Below are positions 29,260 to 37,897 of a stretch of DNA of 64,000 bases, piece after piece. Origin of the DNA: Nocardioides marmorisolisilvae (lineage in GTDB: Bacteria > Actinomycetota > Actinomycetes > Propionibacteriales > Nocardioidaceae); assembly GCF_003725775.1 (NCBI RefSeq), contig NZ_RJSG01000002.1, forward strand, positions 1,722,593 through 1,786,592, given 5' to 3'. Position 1 is the stretch's first letter; each line of letters opens with the position of its first letter. The notes under the pieces are model-generated. The model did not search any database. It saw only the letters and a list, made by a program, of their open reading frames with translations, and was not told the DNA's origin. The position numbers and the translations under genes are program-made.

Positions 29260-29643
29260 TCAGCCGAAGACGTCGCGCTCGCGGCGTCGGCGCACCAGCA
29301 CCACACCGCCGATCACCAGCAGCTCGACGGCCAGCACGGCGCCGAGGTCGGCGGCCAGCCCCGGCCACTGGATGGTCACGGGGCTCTCCTGGACCGCGTC
29401 GAGCCCGACGCGGATCGGGAAGACCGGCTCGAGCCGCGTCTGGTCCTGGTGCAGCCAGGGCCACGGCAGGCCGAGTGCGACGGCCTTCTGGTCGGACTTG
29501 TCGGTGACGGTCGTCCGATCGAACACGGGTGTCATGCCGACCACGATGACGGCGATCAGCACCGGCAGGACCACGAGGAGGGCCCGGCGCAGAGGACTCT
29601 CCTCGGCCGGGACGTAGTCGGCGTTGCGGGACATGGCCGTCAT
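29260..29643 (-). CDS. Hypothetical small membrane protein
   Basis: A 127-residue protein with a membrane segment at about 21-37 (LLVVLPVLIAVIVVGM), an extracytoplasmic loop of about 60 residues containing LPWPWLHQDQTRLEP, and a second membrane segment at about 99-117, ending in a basic Arg-rich tail. No family recognised. It starts at ATG 29643 or ATG 29634; neither has a clear ribosome site. It is divergent from the LLM oxidoreductase gene. Confidence 0.65.
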   Translation of the reverse strand: MTAMSRNADYVPAEESPLRRALLVVLPVLIAVIVVGMTPVFDRTTVTDKSDQKAVALGLPWPWLHQDQTRLEPVFPIRVGLDAVQESPVTIQWPGLAADLGAVLAVELLVIGGVVLVRRRRERDVFG

Positions 29644-29669
29644 GGTGCCAGCGCTGGACGGCGTCGACG

Positions 29670-29684
29670 TAGCCTTCGGGCATG
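29670..29684 (+). promoter_or_regulatory. Leaderless promoter -10 of the LLM oxidoreductase gene
   Basis: TAGCCT at 29670-29675 lies 6 bases before the ATG at 29682. Confidence 0.55.
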
Positions 29685-30587
29685 AACCAGCCGAACGGTC
29701 AGGTCCTGAGCACCTGCATCCTCCCCTATCAGACCTGGGAGGGCGGCGCCCGCGCGAGCTGGCAGCGCGCCGAGGAGCTCGGCTTCGCCGCGGCGTACAC
29801 CTACGACCACCTGTCCTGGCGGTCGTTCCGCGACGGCCCCTGGTTCGGCGCCTGGCCGACCCTCACCGCGGCAGCGGGCGCGACCGAACGGATCCGTCTC
29901 GGCACCCTGGTCACCAACCCGAACTTCCGGCACCCGGTCACGCTGGCCAAGGACCTGATCAGCCTCGACGACATCTCCGGCGGCCGGGTCACGCTCGGGA
30001 TCGGCGCGGGCACCATCGGGTTCGACGCGACCGTGCTCGGCCACGAGCCGTGGAGCCCGCGGGAACGCGCTGACCGGTTCGCCGAGTTCGTCAACCTGCT
30101 CGACCGGTTGCTCACCGAGCCGGACGTCACCAGCAGCGGTCAGTTCTACTCAGCGAACGAAGCGCGCAACATCCCGGGCTGCGTGCAGCAACCACGCATT
30201 CCGTTTGCCATCGCCGCCTTCGGTCCGCGCGGCCTTGCGCTGACAGCGCGGCATGGCCAGGCCTGGGTGAGCACCGGTGACCCGTCCCTGTTCGAGACCG
30301 GTACGCCGGCGGAGTCCGACGCCGCGATCGCGGGCCAGATCGCCCGGCTCGAGGATGCCTGCGGCGCCATCGGCCGCGACCCGGCGAGCATCCGCAAGGT
30401 GCTGCTCACCGGGTTCACGCCCGAGGCGAACGCGTTTCTGGAGTCGACCGAGCGGTTCGCCGACTACGCCGGGCGCCACCTCGCGCTCGGGTTCGACGAG
30501 ATCGTGCTGCACTGGCCGATCCCGGACTCGGAGTTCGACGCCCCGATGGCGACCTTCGAGGAGATCGCCACCGGGGGTCTCGGCTAG
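29682..30587 (+). CDS. LLM-class flavin-dependent (probably F420-dependent) oxidoreductase
   Basis: A 301-residue TIM-barrel protein of the luciferase-like monooxygenase superfamily. Motifs visible are YDHLSWRSF, the LGTLVTNPNFRHPVTLAKD segment, DDISGGRVTLGIGAG, and the later GPRGLALTARHG. Actinobacterial members of this length without a reductase partner usually use coenzyme F420. The substrate is unknown. The last base pairs CTAG form overlapping TAG stops with the convergent secreted-protein gene, giving a 4-base overlap. Confidence 0.85.
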   Translation: MNQPNGQVLSTCILPYQTWEGGARASWQRAEELGFAAAYTYDHLSWRSFRDGPWFGAWPTLTAAAGATERIRLGTLVTNPNFRHPVTLAKDLISLDDISGGRVTLGIGAGTIGFDATVLGHEPWSPRERADRFAEFVNLLDRLLTEPDVTSSGQFYSANEARNIPGCVQQPRIPFAIAAFGPRGLALTARHGQAWVSTGDPSLFETGTPAESDAAIAGQIARLEDACGAIGRDPASIRKVLLTGFTPEANAFLESTERFADYAGRHLALGFDEIVLHWPIPDSEFDAPMATFEEIATGGLG

Positions 30588-31513
30588 GGGTGCTCCGGGT
30601 AGGGCACGATCAGGTTCACGTTGCGCCAGGCGAACTGGTTGCTCGGGCTCTGCCCGTCGAACTGCGCGAAGTCGACCGACTGGTAGCAGAGCGACACGGT
30701 CCGCTTGAAGCTCACCGTCAAGGTCTTCGACGCGTGCACCGCCAGCACCGGGGTCGTGTAGGTGCCGGCGATGACGGCACGGGTCACGTCGACGGCACCG
30801 TCCTTGACCGTCACCGTCGAGCACTGCAGGTACTCGGAGTTCTCCAACCGTCCGACGATGGCGCTCGGTGACCCTCCGTCGTTCTGGAGCTTCACGCTGA
30901 ACGTCGCGGTGGCGTTGTACGCGATCGCCGGCGAGGTCATCGCCTGCTGGTCGATCGACCCGCCGGTGTAGTTCTGGCCGCCCTGCTTCGCGTAGACGTC
31001 GTAGGCGAAGGTCCCGTACGTCGGCGCCTTCACGTCTGTCTCCGCGTAGGCGTCAGCCAGGTAGTTGCCGTCGGTCGAGAAGAGACCGAACGAGACCACG
31101 GTCTTGCCCTGCGGACTCCCGGCCGGGATCTTCACCTTCAACGTCAGCGGCTGGGTCTTCCCCGGCTGGATCGGCGCGGTGTAGTACCCGTCGTCGGTCA
31201 GCGGCAGCGGCGAGAGCAGGACCGACCCGGTGTACAGGTCGACGGTGGCGTGCAGCCCCTCCGTGAGGATCTTGATGTTGTACTGCGCGAGGCTGGTGCC
31301 GCGGTTCTTCACCAGCAGCTCGAACTGGTCGACGGAACCAGCGGCCACGTTCTCGGAGACGTACGCCGACGGGCCGCTGTAAACGCTGCCCGGGCCCTTG
31401 ATGAGCAGGATCCCGTCCTGCGAGGCCGCGAACGACGGCGGCGTGGTGAGGATGGATGCCAGCAGCACCAGGACGGCACTGAGTGCGGCGAGCAGGAATC
31501 GACGAGCGGCCAT
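30584..31513 (-). CDS. Secreted protein with DUF916-like (WxL-associated type) beta domains
   Basis: A 309-residue exported protein. Residues 1-30 are a signal peptide (MAARRFLL, then TPPSFAASQ). The mature protein is beta-rich and resembles DUF916-type or NEW3-type extracellular domains that speak of conserved surface binding (SVDQFELLVKNRGTSLAQYNI, QPLTLKVKIPAGSPQGKTV, ATFSVKLQNDGG). The C-terminal membrane anchor usual in Firmicutes WxL-linked proteins is absent. Two cysteines near the end (LQCSTV, SLCYQS) could pair. ATG 31513 is preferred because AGGAGG lies 6 bases upstream. The function is unknown; a cell-surface role is inferred. Confidence 0.7.
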   Translation of the reverse strand: MAARRFLLAALSAVLVLLASILTTPPSFAASQDGILLIKGPGSVYSGPSAYVSENVAAGSVDQFELLVKNRGTSLAQYNIKILTEGLHATVDLYTGSVLLSPLPLTDDGYYTAPIQPGKTQPLTLKVKIPAGSPQGKTVVSFGLFSTDGNYLADAYAETDVKAPTYGTFAYDVYAKQGGQNYTGGSIDQQAMTSPAIAYNATATFSVKLQNDGGSPSAIVGRLENSEYLQCSTVTVKDGAVDVTRAVIAGTYTTPVLAVHASKTLTVSFKRTVSLCYQSVDFAQFDGQSPSNQFAWRNVNLIVPYPEHP

Positions 31514-31630
31514 GACGGCCTCCTGGGAGGGAGAAGAGGACCCGGACCGATCCATCAGATGGCCGCGTTTCGGAGACTGGCGAGCATCGAATTCACGGGT
31601 CTAGGCCAGCCGCCTCCTCACCTGGACCGG

Positions 31631-32122
31631 TCAGGCCCGCTCCCACCAGACGAATTCGTACGGGATGTCCGCATCCAGGTGCGGCTCCCGGCGTACCTCG
31701 GTCCACGCCGACCGGTCGAAGGCCGGGTACCGGGTGTCCCCCACGGGCGCGAGGTGCACCTCAGTAAGCACCTGGTGGGTGGCGTGCGGCAGCGCCGCGG
31801 CGTACACGCTGGAGCCTCCGACCACGAAGACCTCACCAGGCAGGTCAGCGGCGAGGTCGAGGGCCTGGTCCATTCCCGGTGCGACCAGGACGCCGGCGAA
31901 GCCCTCGCCCGGCGGCCAGGACGGGTCGCGGGTCAGCACGATCGTGGTCCGGCCGGGCAGCGGCCGGCCGATCGACTCGAAGGTCGCCCGGCCCATGATC
32001 AGGACGCCGCCCATGGTCAGTGCCTTGAAGTGGGCGAAGTCCTCGCTGATCCGCCAGGGGATGTCGCCGTCGGCGCCGATGACGCCGTTGTCCGCGACAG
32101 CGGCAACGAGCGTCAGGCTCAT
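31631..32122 (-). CDS. folA: Dihydrofolate reductase
   Basis: Reduces dihydrofolate to tetrahydrofolate with NADPH. The 163-residue sequence has the full set of family motifs: [13 protein letters not shown] at the start, [13 protein letters not shown] with the catalytic acidic residue, [28 protein letters not shown], and [19 protein letters not shown] 32122 overlaps the thyA stop by 4 bases. The pair acts together: ThyA oxidises methylene-tetrahydrofolate and this enzyme regenerates the tetrahydro form. Confidence 0.96.
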   Translation of the reverse strand: MSLTLVAAVADNGVIGADGDIPWRISEDFAHFKALTMGGVLIMGRATFESIGRPLPGRTTIVLTRDPSWPPGEGFAGVLVAPGMDQALDLAADLPGEVFVVGGSSVYAAALPHATHQVLTEVHLAPVGDTRYPAFDRSAWTEVRREPHLDADIPYEFVWWERA

Positions 32123-32913
32123 ACCGCGATCGGCGCCTTGATCCCGGGGTGCGGGTCGTAGCCGCTGATCTCGATGTGCTCGAGGTCGAACGCGTCGAGC
32201 TCGGTGACCGACCGGTCCAGGTGCAGGGTCGGCAGCGGCCGCGGGTCGCGGGTCAGCTGGAGCCGGGCCTGCTCGAGGTGGTTGGTGTAGAGGTGGGCGT
32301 CGCCCAGGGTGTGCACGAAGTCACCGACACCGAGGCCGGTGACCTGGGCGACCATGTGCGTCAGCAACGCGTACGACGCGATGTTGAACGGCACCCCGAG
32401 GAAGACGTCCGCCGAGCGCTGGTACAGCTGGCAGGAGAGCTTCCCGTCCGCGACGTAGAACTGGAACATGGTGTGGCACGGCGCCAGCGCCATCTGCGGG
32501 ATGTCGGCGACGTTCCACGCCGAGACGATGTGCCGGCGCGAGTCGGGGTTGCTGCGGATCTGCTCGACGACCTGCTTGATCTGGTCGACGTGGTGACCGT
32601 CCGGGGTCGGCCAGGACCGCCACTGGTAGCCGTAGACCGGTCCGAGGTCGCCGTTCTCGTCAGCCCACTCGTCCCAGATGGTCACGCCCCGGTCCTGGAG
32701 CCACTTCACGTTCGTGTCGCCACGCAGGAACCAGAGCAGCTCGGCGAACACCGAGCGGGTGTGGATCTTCTTGGTGGTCACCAGGGGGAACCCGGCCTCC
32801 AGGTCGAACCGCATCTGGTGCCCGAAGACCGACAGCGTGCCGGTGCCGGTTCGGTCGGACTTCTCGACGCCTTCGTCCAAGATCCTCTGCACGAGGTCGA
32901 GGTAGCTCTGCAT
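32119..32913 (-). CDS. thyA: Thymidylate synthase
   Basis: Methylates dUMP to dTMP using methylene-tetrahydrofolate. The 264-residue sequence has the catalytic cysteine in [29 protein letters not shown] before it, and the dUMP-binding stretch [14 protein letters not shown]. The length matches the E. coli enzyme. ATG 32913 is preceded by TAGGTT at a 6-base distance, so thyA-folA is probably a leaderless bicistronic transcript. It is divergent from the EamA-like transporter. Confidence 0.97.
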   Translation of the reverse strand: MQSYLDLVQRILDEGVEKSDRTGTGTLSVFGHQMRFDLEAGFPLVTTKKIHTRSVFAELLWFLRGDTNVKWLQDRGVTIWDEWADENGDLGPVYGYQWRSWPTPDGHHVDQIKQVVEQIRSNPDSRRHIVSAWNVADIPQMALAPCHTMFQFYVADGKLSCQLYQRSADVFLGVPFNIASYALLTHMVAQVTGLGVGDFVHTLGDAHLYTNHLEQARLQLTRDPRPLPTLHLDRSVTELDAFDLEHIEISGYDPHPGIKAPIAV

Positions 32914-32925
32914 GGAGCCAACCTA
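32911..32925 (-). promoter_or_regulatory. Leaderless promoter -10 of thyA-folA
   Basis: On the minus strand TAGGTT (32920-32925) lies 6 bases before the ATG at 32913. Confidence 0.6.
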
Positions 32926-32966
32926 CCTGCGCACCACCCCCGGCAGTGCCTCCGAACCGCGGGCGT

Positions 32967-33004
32967 CTGACACCACTTGTCGCCCGTGACAGACTCCGGC
33001 TGTG
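32967..33004 (+). promoter_or_regulatory. Promoter of the EamA-like transporter gene
   Basis: CTGACA (32967-32972), a 17-base spacer and CAGACT (32990-32995), then 6 bases to the GTG start at 33002. This is one of the few promoters here with both hexamers recognisable. Confidence 0.6.
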
Positions 33005-33838
33005 CTTCTGGGAATGGCATCGGCCCTGCTGGCCGCGGCGATGTTCGGCTCGATCGCCGCCATCCAGGCCTCCGTCATCCGCAAGCACGGGTTCTGGTCG
33101 GTCCCGATGCTCGGCGTCCTGGCGGCGTACCTGGTCGGCTGGGCACTGCACTTCGTGGCCATCTCCGAGCTCCCCCTCTACCTGGCCCAGGTCGGCGTCG
33201 GCTCCTCGCTGGTCGTCACCGCTGTGCTCGCCTCCTTCGTGATGGGCGAGCCGCTGCACCGCGGGCACTGGCTGGCGGTGGTCGGGATGGTCGTCGGCCT
33301 CGGCGTCCTCGCGATCGCCGCCGGCAAGGTCGGCCAGTCCCACTTCACCGACCGGACCACCGTCGCGCTCTACAGCCTGCTCGCGGTCACCGCCGTGCTC
33401 GGCTGGCTGGCCTGGCGCTGGCAGCACCGGCAGAGCGGCGTCGCCCTGGCGATCCTGGCAGGGTTCGCCTACGGCACCTCGCCGATCGCGACCCGCGCCC
33501 TGGTCGACTTCTCCTGGGAGCCGGACACTGCGGCGACGGCGCTCAGCATCGGGCTCTTCGGCTCGCTGGGCTTCGTCCTCTACTCGGTCGCCCTGAAGCG
33601 CACCTCGGTGACCGCGGCAACGGCGCCGCAGATCCTGCTGGCCACCGCCCTCCCGGCGACGGTGGGGATCGCGCTCTTCGACGACAAGGTCCGCGACGGC
33701 TGGTGGCCGTTCGCGATCGGCGCCTTCGTGATCAGCATGGCGGCGGGCGTGGTGCTCTGCGGGGCCGAGGCGGCGATCGACATGATCGAGGACGACGTGC
33801 TCGACGACGGCGCCGCCGACCTCGAGGACGCCAGCTAG
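33002..33838 (+). CDS. DMT-superfamily (EamA-like) membrane transporter
   Basis: A 278-residue protein with about nine to ten predicted membrane helices, in two internally similar halves as in EamA-type drug/metabolite transporters. Motifs include the N-terminal SALLAAAMFGSIAAIQA, the SLVVTAVLASFVMGEPL stretch typical of helix 4, and the late LFDDKVRDGWWPFAIGAFVI. The substrate is unknown. The C-terminus is a short acidic cytoplasmic tail (EDDVLDDGAADLEDAS). GTG 33002 fits a leaderless start. Its stop abuts that of paaE. Confidence 0.8.
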   Translation: MLLGMASALLAAAMFGSIAAIQASVIRKHGFWSVPMLGVLAAYLVGWALHFVAISELPLYLAQVGVGSSLVVTAVLASFVMGEPLHRGHWLAVVGMVVGLGVLAIAAGKVGQSHFTDRTTVALYSLLAVTAVLGWLAWRWQHRQSGVALAILAGFAYGTSPIATRALVDFSWEPDTAATALSIGLFGSLGFVLYSVALKRTSVTAATAPQILLATALPATVGIALFDDKVRDGWWPFAIGAFVISMAAGVVLCGAEAAIDMIEDDVLDDGAADLEDAS

Positions 33839-34915
33839 CTAGGCGTCGTAGTCCAGGACGACCCGGTCCGAGGTCGGCCGTGACTGACAGGTGAGCACGT
33901 CACCGCGGGCGATCTCGTCCGGCTCCAGCGCCCAGGACGCGGCCATGGCGACCGACCCCTCCACGACGCGTGCCCGGCACGTCCCGCACACCCCGCCCTT
34001 GCACGCGTACGGCGCATCGCCGCGGGTGCGCAGCAGCGCATCCAGCACGGTCTCGCCGGCCGACATCCGGTACGCCGAGCGGCGGCCGCCGAGGCGCGCC
34101 TCCACCTCCACCGAGTCCAGGCCGGGAACCGCCGGCAGATCCGGCGCCGGAGCCGCGTCGGCATGGAACAGCTCGGTGTGGATGCTCCCGCCCTCGATTC
34201 CGTCCGCCAGCAGGGCGTCGCGCACCGTGGTCACCATGCCCTGGGGCCCGCAGAGGAACCAGCCGTCGACATCACCGAGCAGCGCCGTGCGGATCCGGGT
34301 GATCCCGTCGGCGTCGGGACGGACGGAGAGCAGCTCGCTCTCCTGCGGCTCGCGGGTGAGCACGTGCACCAGCTGCAACCGCTCGGGGTAGCGGTCCTTC
34401 AGGTCGGCGAGCTCGTCGAGGAACATCACGTCGCGCTGGCTGCGGTTGATGTCGACCAGGCTGACGCGCTCGACCGCGGGATCGGTCAGAGCAGCGGTGG
34501 CCATCGCCAGGATCGGCGTGATGCCCGATCCGGCCGCGACGAACCCCGGTCGGCGCAGACCGGGCAGTGCGGCTCCGAACCGCCCGGTCGGGGTCATCAC
34601 CTCGAGCTCGTCGCCCGGACGCAGCCGGTCGAGCACGGCCCCCGAGAACGCACCACCGGGGATGCGTCGCACGCCGACCCGCAGCGGCGCGCCGGGCGCC
34701 GAGCAGACCGAGTACGACCGGCGCTCCTCGTCCTCGGGCACCCGGACGGCGACGTGCTGGCCCGGGGTGAAGGCGAACTCCCCCGCGAGCTCCGCGGGCA
34801 CCTCGAAGCGCAGCGCGACCGCGTCGTCGGTCAGCTCCTCGATCTCCACGACCCGCAGCGGGTGGAAGGTGGGCCCGGCGAGGTGACCGGTCCGCCCGGT
34901 CTCGAGCGCGGTCAC
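33839..34915 (-). CDS. paaE: Phenylacetyl-CoA epoxidase reductase subunit PaaE
   Basis: Supplies electrons from NADPH to the PaaAC di-iron oxygenase that epoxidises phenylacetyl-CoA. The 358-residue protein has the FAD-binding part (RSYSVCSAPG), an NAD(P)-binding domain (AAGSGITPILAM, WFLCGPQGMV) and a C-terminal plant-type [2Fe-2S] ferredoxin domain with Cys-x4-Cys-x2-Cys in ACKGGVCGTCRA and a distal cysteine (LTCQS). GTG 34915 overlaps the paaD stop as GTGA, so translation is coupled. It is the last gene of the paaABCDE operon. Confidence 0.95.
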   Translation of the reverse strand: MTALETGRTGHLAGPTFHPLRVVEIEELTDDAVALRFEVPAELAGEFAFTPGQHVAVRVPEDEERRSYSVCSAPGAPLRVGVRRIPGGAFSGAVLDRLRPGDELEVMTPTGRFGAALPGLRRPGFVAAGSGITPILAMATAALTDPAVERVSLVDINRSQRDVMFLDELADLKDRYPERLQLVHVLTREPQESELLSVRPDADGITRIRTALLGDVDGWFLCGPQGMVTTVRDALLADGIEGGSIHTELFHADAAPAPDLPAVPGLDSVEVEARLGGRRSAYRMSAGETVLDALLRTRGDAPYACKGGVCGTCRARVVEGSVAMAASWALEPDEIARGDVLTCQSRPTSDRVVLDYDA

Positions 34916-35400
34916 AGCGGCTTGAAGTAGTCGAAGGGCTCCCAGCACGACGCGCAGACGTACAGGGCCTTGCAGGCGGTGGAGGAGAACGGGCTCGCCT
35001 CCCGGGTCTCGCCCGAGCCGCAGTGCGGGCACCGCGGGGTGACCGGGCGCGTGCCCAGCGTCAGGTCCACCGGACCTCCGCGAACCGGAGCCGGCGGGGC
35101 CACCCCGTGCTCGGCCAGCCGCTGGCGGCCGGTCTCGGTGATGTCGTCGGTCGACCACGCCGGTGCGAGCACCGTGTGCACCACGACCTCGTGCGGACTG
35201 ACGGCCGCGGCGATGTCGGCACGGATGGCGTCCATCGCCGGGCACCCGGCGTACGTCGGGGTGATGGTGACCTGCAGGACACCGTCGTGCTCGGTGATCT
35301 CGCGCAGGATGCCGAGGTCGGCGATCGTCACCACCGGCAGCTCGGGGTCGGCGACCTGCTCGATCCGGCGGCGCAGCTCATCGGCAACGGGGGTGCTCAT
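34912..35400 (-). CDS. paaD: Phenylacetyl-CoA epoxidase assembly subunit PaaD
   Basis: A 162-residue DUF59 (MIP18-type) protein followed by a zinc-ribbon-like tail with CPHC and CASC. PaaD is required for a working epoxidase and is thought to help iron-sulfur or di-iron centre assembly. The DUF59 motif region TPTYAGCPAMD is present. The start could be ATG 35400 (used here) or GTG 35409, which overlaps the paaC stop in a GTGA; I cannot separate the two. Confidence 0.93.
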   Translation of the reverse strand: MSTPVADELRRRIEQVADPELPVVTIADLGILREITEHDGVLQVTITPTYAGCPAMDAIRADIAAAVSPHEVVVHTVLAPAWSTDDITETGRQRLAEHGVAPPAPVRGGPVDLTLGTRPVTPRCPHCGSGETREASPFSSTACKALYVCASCWEPFDYFKPL

Positions 35401-35405
35401 CACGC

Positions 35406-36074
35406 TCACCAGGTCGCCCCCGGGTGAACGGCGGTGACCTCGCGCATCGTGCTCAGCAGCTCGTCGAGGTCCGCCGTGTGCTCCTGGCGCTCGACGGCCA
35501 GCACCGGACCAGGAACGCGCAGGGTCGCCTGCGTGATCACCGCAGTGGCCCAGTCGACGGCTTCCTGAGTCGGCGCCAGCTCGCCCCAGACCGCCCACTC
35601 GGCGTCCAGGCCGTCCTGCATCCGGCGGTGGGACTCCTCGGTCCCGTCCCCCAGCCGCACCGTCCAGGCCCGAGCATGGTCGCGGTGGTAGCTGACCTCC
35701 TTGACGGCCTTGGCGGCGATCGCCCCGAGGTCGCCGTCCGCCGCGGCCAGCGAGGAGTACAGCGCGTGCTGGTGGGCGGCGAGCAGCAACAGCCGGGCGA
35801 TGGTCGCGCCGAAGTCGCCGTTCGGTCGCTCGAGCATCACGGCGTTGCGGAACGCCCCGGCCGGGCGACGGTAGGCCAGCTCGTCCTCGTCGCCGATCAG
35901 CGCGTAGAGCAGCCGGGCCTGGCCGAGCAGGTCCAGCGCGATGTTCGCCAGGGCGACGTCCTCCTCGATCGAGGGCGCGCGAGCGATCCATTCCGAGAGC
36001 CGGTGCGAGGCGACCAGCGCATCGTCGGCCAGGGCGAGCACCATCCCGGTGTCGACCTCAGAGCTGGAGCTCAT
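35406..36074 (-). CDS. paaC: Phenylacetyl-CoA epoxidase structural subunit PaaC
   Basis: A 222-residue helical ferritin-like subunit that pairs with PaaA and lacks the catalytic iron site. Typical segments are LSEWIARAPSIEEDVALANIALDLLGQ (first half), DELAYRRPAGAFRN and KEVSYHRDHARAW. The length is slightly short of the approximately 250 residues common in proteobacteria. It starts 17 bases inside paaB. Confidence 0.94.
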   Translation of the reverse strand: MSSSSEVDTGMVLALADDALVASHRLSEWIARAPSIEEDVALANIALDLLGQARLLYALIGDEDELAYRRPAGAFRNAVMLERPNGDFGATIARLLLLAAHQHALYSSLAAADGDLGAIAAKAVKEVSYHRDHARAWTVRLGDGTEESHRRMQDGLDAEWAVWGELAPTQEAVDWATAVITQATLRVPGPVLAVERQEHTADLDELLSTMREVTAVHPGATW

Positions 36075-36339
36075 CGGGAACCTCGTAGAAGGTCGGGTGC
36101 CGGTAGACCTTGTCGCCGGCCGGTTCGAAGAACGAGTCCTGCTCGTCAGGGCTGCTGGCGGTCACCGCGCCTGAGGGCACCACCCAGATCGAAACCCCTT
36201 CACCGCGACGGGTGTAGACGTCGCGCGCGTTGCGCAGGGCGAGCTCGGCGTCAGCGGCGTGGATCGAGCCGACGTGCGTGTGCGCCAGCCCGCGACGCGG
36301 CCGGACGAACACTTCCCAGAGCAGGCTGCCGTCGCTCAT
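36058..36339 (-). CDS. paaB: Phenylacetyl-CoA epoxidase subunit PaaB
   Basis: A 93-residue small subunit with the family pattern [37 protein letters not shown] and a C-terminal PTFYEVPDE. PaaB links PaaAC heterodimers in the complex. ATG 36339 overlaps the paaA stop (ATGA), so the start is secure. Confidence 0.95.
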   Translation of the reverse strand: MSDGSLLWEVFVRPRRGLAHTHVGSIHAADAELALRNARDVYTRRGEGVSIWVVPSGAVTASSPDEQDSFFEPAGDKVYRHPTFYEVPDELQL

Positions 36340-37256
36340 GCCGCACCCCGCGTGCCCTGCTTGGCCGCGTACGCCGCCGCTGCCTCGCGCACCCAGGCGC
36401 CGTCCTCGTGAGCTGCCACCCGGCGCCCGATGCGGACCTCGTTGCACGGCCCGTTGCCCGAGACGACCTCGCGGAGCTCGGTGAAGTCGATCGTGCCGAA
36501 GTCCCAGGAACCCCGCTCCTCGTCCCAGCGCAGGTCCGGGTCCGGAAGGGTCAGTCCGAGTGCCTCGGCCTGCGGCACCGCGAGGTCGACGAAACGCTGC
36601 CGCAGGGTGTCGTTGGAGAACCGCTTGATGCCCCAGGCGGTCGACCGTGCGCTGTGCGGAGACTCGGCGTCGGGTGGACCGAACATCATCAGCGAGGGCC
36701 ACCACCAGCGGTCGACGGCGTCCTGGGCCATCGCGTGCTGGGCCGGCGTCCCGCGGCTCATGGTCAGCAGCGACTCGAAGCCCTGGCGCTGGTGGAAGGA
36801 CTCCTCCTTGCAGATGCGCACCATCGCCCGCGCGTACGGGCCGTAGGAGCAACGCCCGAGCGGCACCTGGTTGACGATCGCGGCGCCGTCGACGAGCCAG
36901 CCGATGGCAGCGACGTCGGCCCAGGTCAGGCTGGGGTAGTTGAAGATCGAGGAGTACTTCTGCCGTCCGGTGTGCAGCGCCTCGAGCAGGTCGTCCCGGT
37001 CGACGCCGAGGGTCTCGGCGGCCGCGTAGAGGTAGAGCCCGTGCCCGGCCTCGTCCTGGACCTTGGCCAGCAGGATCGCCTTGCGGCGCAGACTCGGCGC
37101 TCGCGTGATCCAGTCGCCCTCCGGCTGCATGCCGATGATCTCGGAATGCGCGTGCTGCGCGATCTGGCGCACCAGAGTGGCCCGGTAGTCCCCGGGCATC
37201 TCGTCCCGGGGCTCGACCCGGTCCTGTGCCGCGATCAGTGCTTCGAACGTGCTCAC
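36336..37256 (-). CDS. paaA: Phenylacetyl-CoA epoxidase catalytic subunit PaaA
   Basis: The di-iron oxygenase subunit that converts phenylacetyl-CoA to its ring 1,2-epoxide, committing phenylacetate to aerobic degradation. The 306-residue ferritin-like protein has iron-ligand helices in [13 protein letters not shown] (E-x2-H) and [12 protein letters not shown] (E-x2-H). GTG 37256 is chosen because a -10 hexamer lies 6 bases upstream. It heads paaABCDE, with all five genes overlapping. The ligase, hydrolase and thiolase genes of the pathway are not in the window. Confidence 0.96.
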   Translation of the reverse strand: MSTFEALIAAQDRVEPRDEMPGDYRATLVRQIAQHAHSEIIGMQPEGDWITRAPSLRRKAILLAKVQDEAGHGLYLYAAAETLGVDRDDLLEALHTGRQKYSSIFNYPSLTWADVAAIGWLVDGAAIVNQVPLGRCSYGPYARAMVRICKEESFHQRQGFESLLTMSRGTPAQHAMAQDAVDRWWWPSLMMFGPPDAESPHSARSTAWGIKRFSNDTLRQRFVDLAVPQAEALGLTLPDPDLRWDEERGSWDFGTIDFTELREVVSGNGPCNEVRIGRRVAAHEDGAWVREAAAAYAAKQGTRGAA

Positions 37257-37268
37257 GCCCCGAGGGTA
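37254..37268 (-). promoter_or_regulatory. Leaderless promoter -10 of the paaABCDE operon
   Basis: On the minus strand TACCCT (37263-37268) lies 6 bases before the GTG at 37256. Confidence 0.6.
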
Positions 37269-37283
37269 ACCCAGAAGTGTTAC
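37266..37283. promoter_or_regulatory. Candidate operator overlapping the paaA -10
   Basis: Inverted repeat GTAAC-N8-GTTAC. The left arm overlaps the -10 hexamer, so a protein bound here would block transcription. A second imperfect palindrome, TTGTAC-GCC-GTGCAA, lies at 37294-37308. Confidence 0.4.
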
Positions 37284-37343
37284 AGATTCATCGTTGTACG
37301 CCGTGCAAAGTGAAACATCCGCGACCGGCGTCGAGCACCCTGG

Positions 37344-37358
37344 TTGGATGGCCCGGTG
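37344..37358 (+). promoter_or_regulatory. Leaderless promoter -10 of the acetyltransferase-azlCD unit
   Basis: TTGGAT at 37344-37349 lies 6 bases before the GTG at 37356. This argues against the in-frame TTG at 37344 being the start. Confidence 0.5.
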
Positions 37359-37895
37359 AGTGCTGATGTCTCCTGCCGCGTTGCCTGGTCCGACGACGCC
37401 CCCGCGATCGCCGCGGTGCAGGTCCGGGCCTGGCGTGACTCCTACGCCGACCTGCTGCCCGCCGAGCTGCTGGCGGGCCTGAATGCCGAGGCGATCGCCG
37501 AGGGTTGGAGCGCCTCGCTGGCCCGGCCCGCCGACGCCCGCAACCGCGTGCTGATCGCCCTGGAGCGGAACCTGGTCACCGGGTTCGCGCTCACCGGGCC
37601 GGCCACCGACCCCGACCGCGATCCGGTCGCGGACGGCGAGATCACCGACCTCACCGTCGACCCGCACCAGCGCGGCAACGGTCACGGCTCGCGCCTGATG
37701 CAGGCCTGCGTGGACACGTTGAAGGCCGACCGGTTCAACCGCGCCGTGACCTGGCTCGGCGCCACCGACGACGCGACCCGGACCTTCCTGACCGCGGCCG
37801 GCTGGGCTCCTGACGGCGCCCACCGCACCCTCGACCTGACCGGCGACGGCAGCGTCACCGTCAAGCAGGTCCGCCTGCACACCGACCTGGGCTGA
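37356..37895 (+). CDS. GNAT-family N-acetyltransferase
   Basis: A 179-residue acetyl-CoA-dependent acetyltransferase. The GNAT core is visible: N-terminal [18 protein letters not shown], then [20 protein letters not shown] with the acetyl-CoA pyrophosphate loop Q/R-x2-G-x-G/S, and the C-terminal [14 protein letters not shown]. The substrate is unknown. Only 2 bases separate its stop from azlC, so the three genes form one transcript. Confidence 0.85.
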   Translation: MSADVSCRVAWSDDAPAIAAVQVRAWRDSYADLLPAELLAGLNAEAIAEGWSASLARPADARNRVLIALERNLVTGFALTGPATDPDRDPVADGEITDLTVDPHQRGNGHGSRLMQACVDTLKADRFNRAVTWLGATDDATRTFLTAAGWAPDGAHRTLDLTGDGSVTVKQVRLHTDLG

Positions 37896-37897
37896 CC

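Noticed and set aside
32967-33001. Riboswitch in the thyA/EamA intergenic region
   Set aside because: Both genes appear leaderless, leaving no room for a leader RNA.
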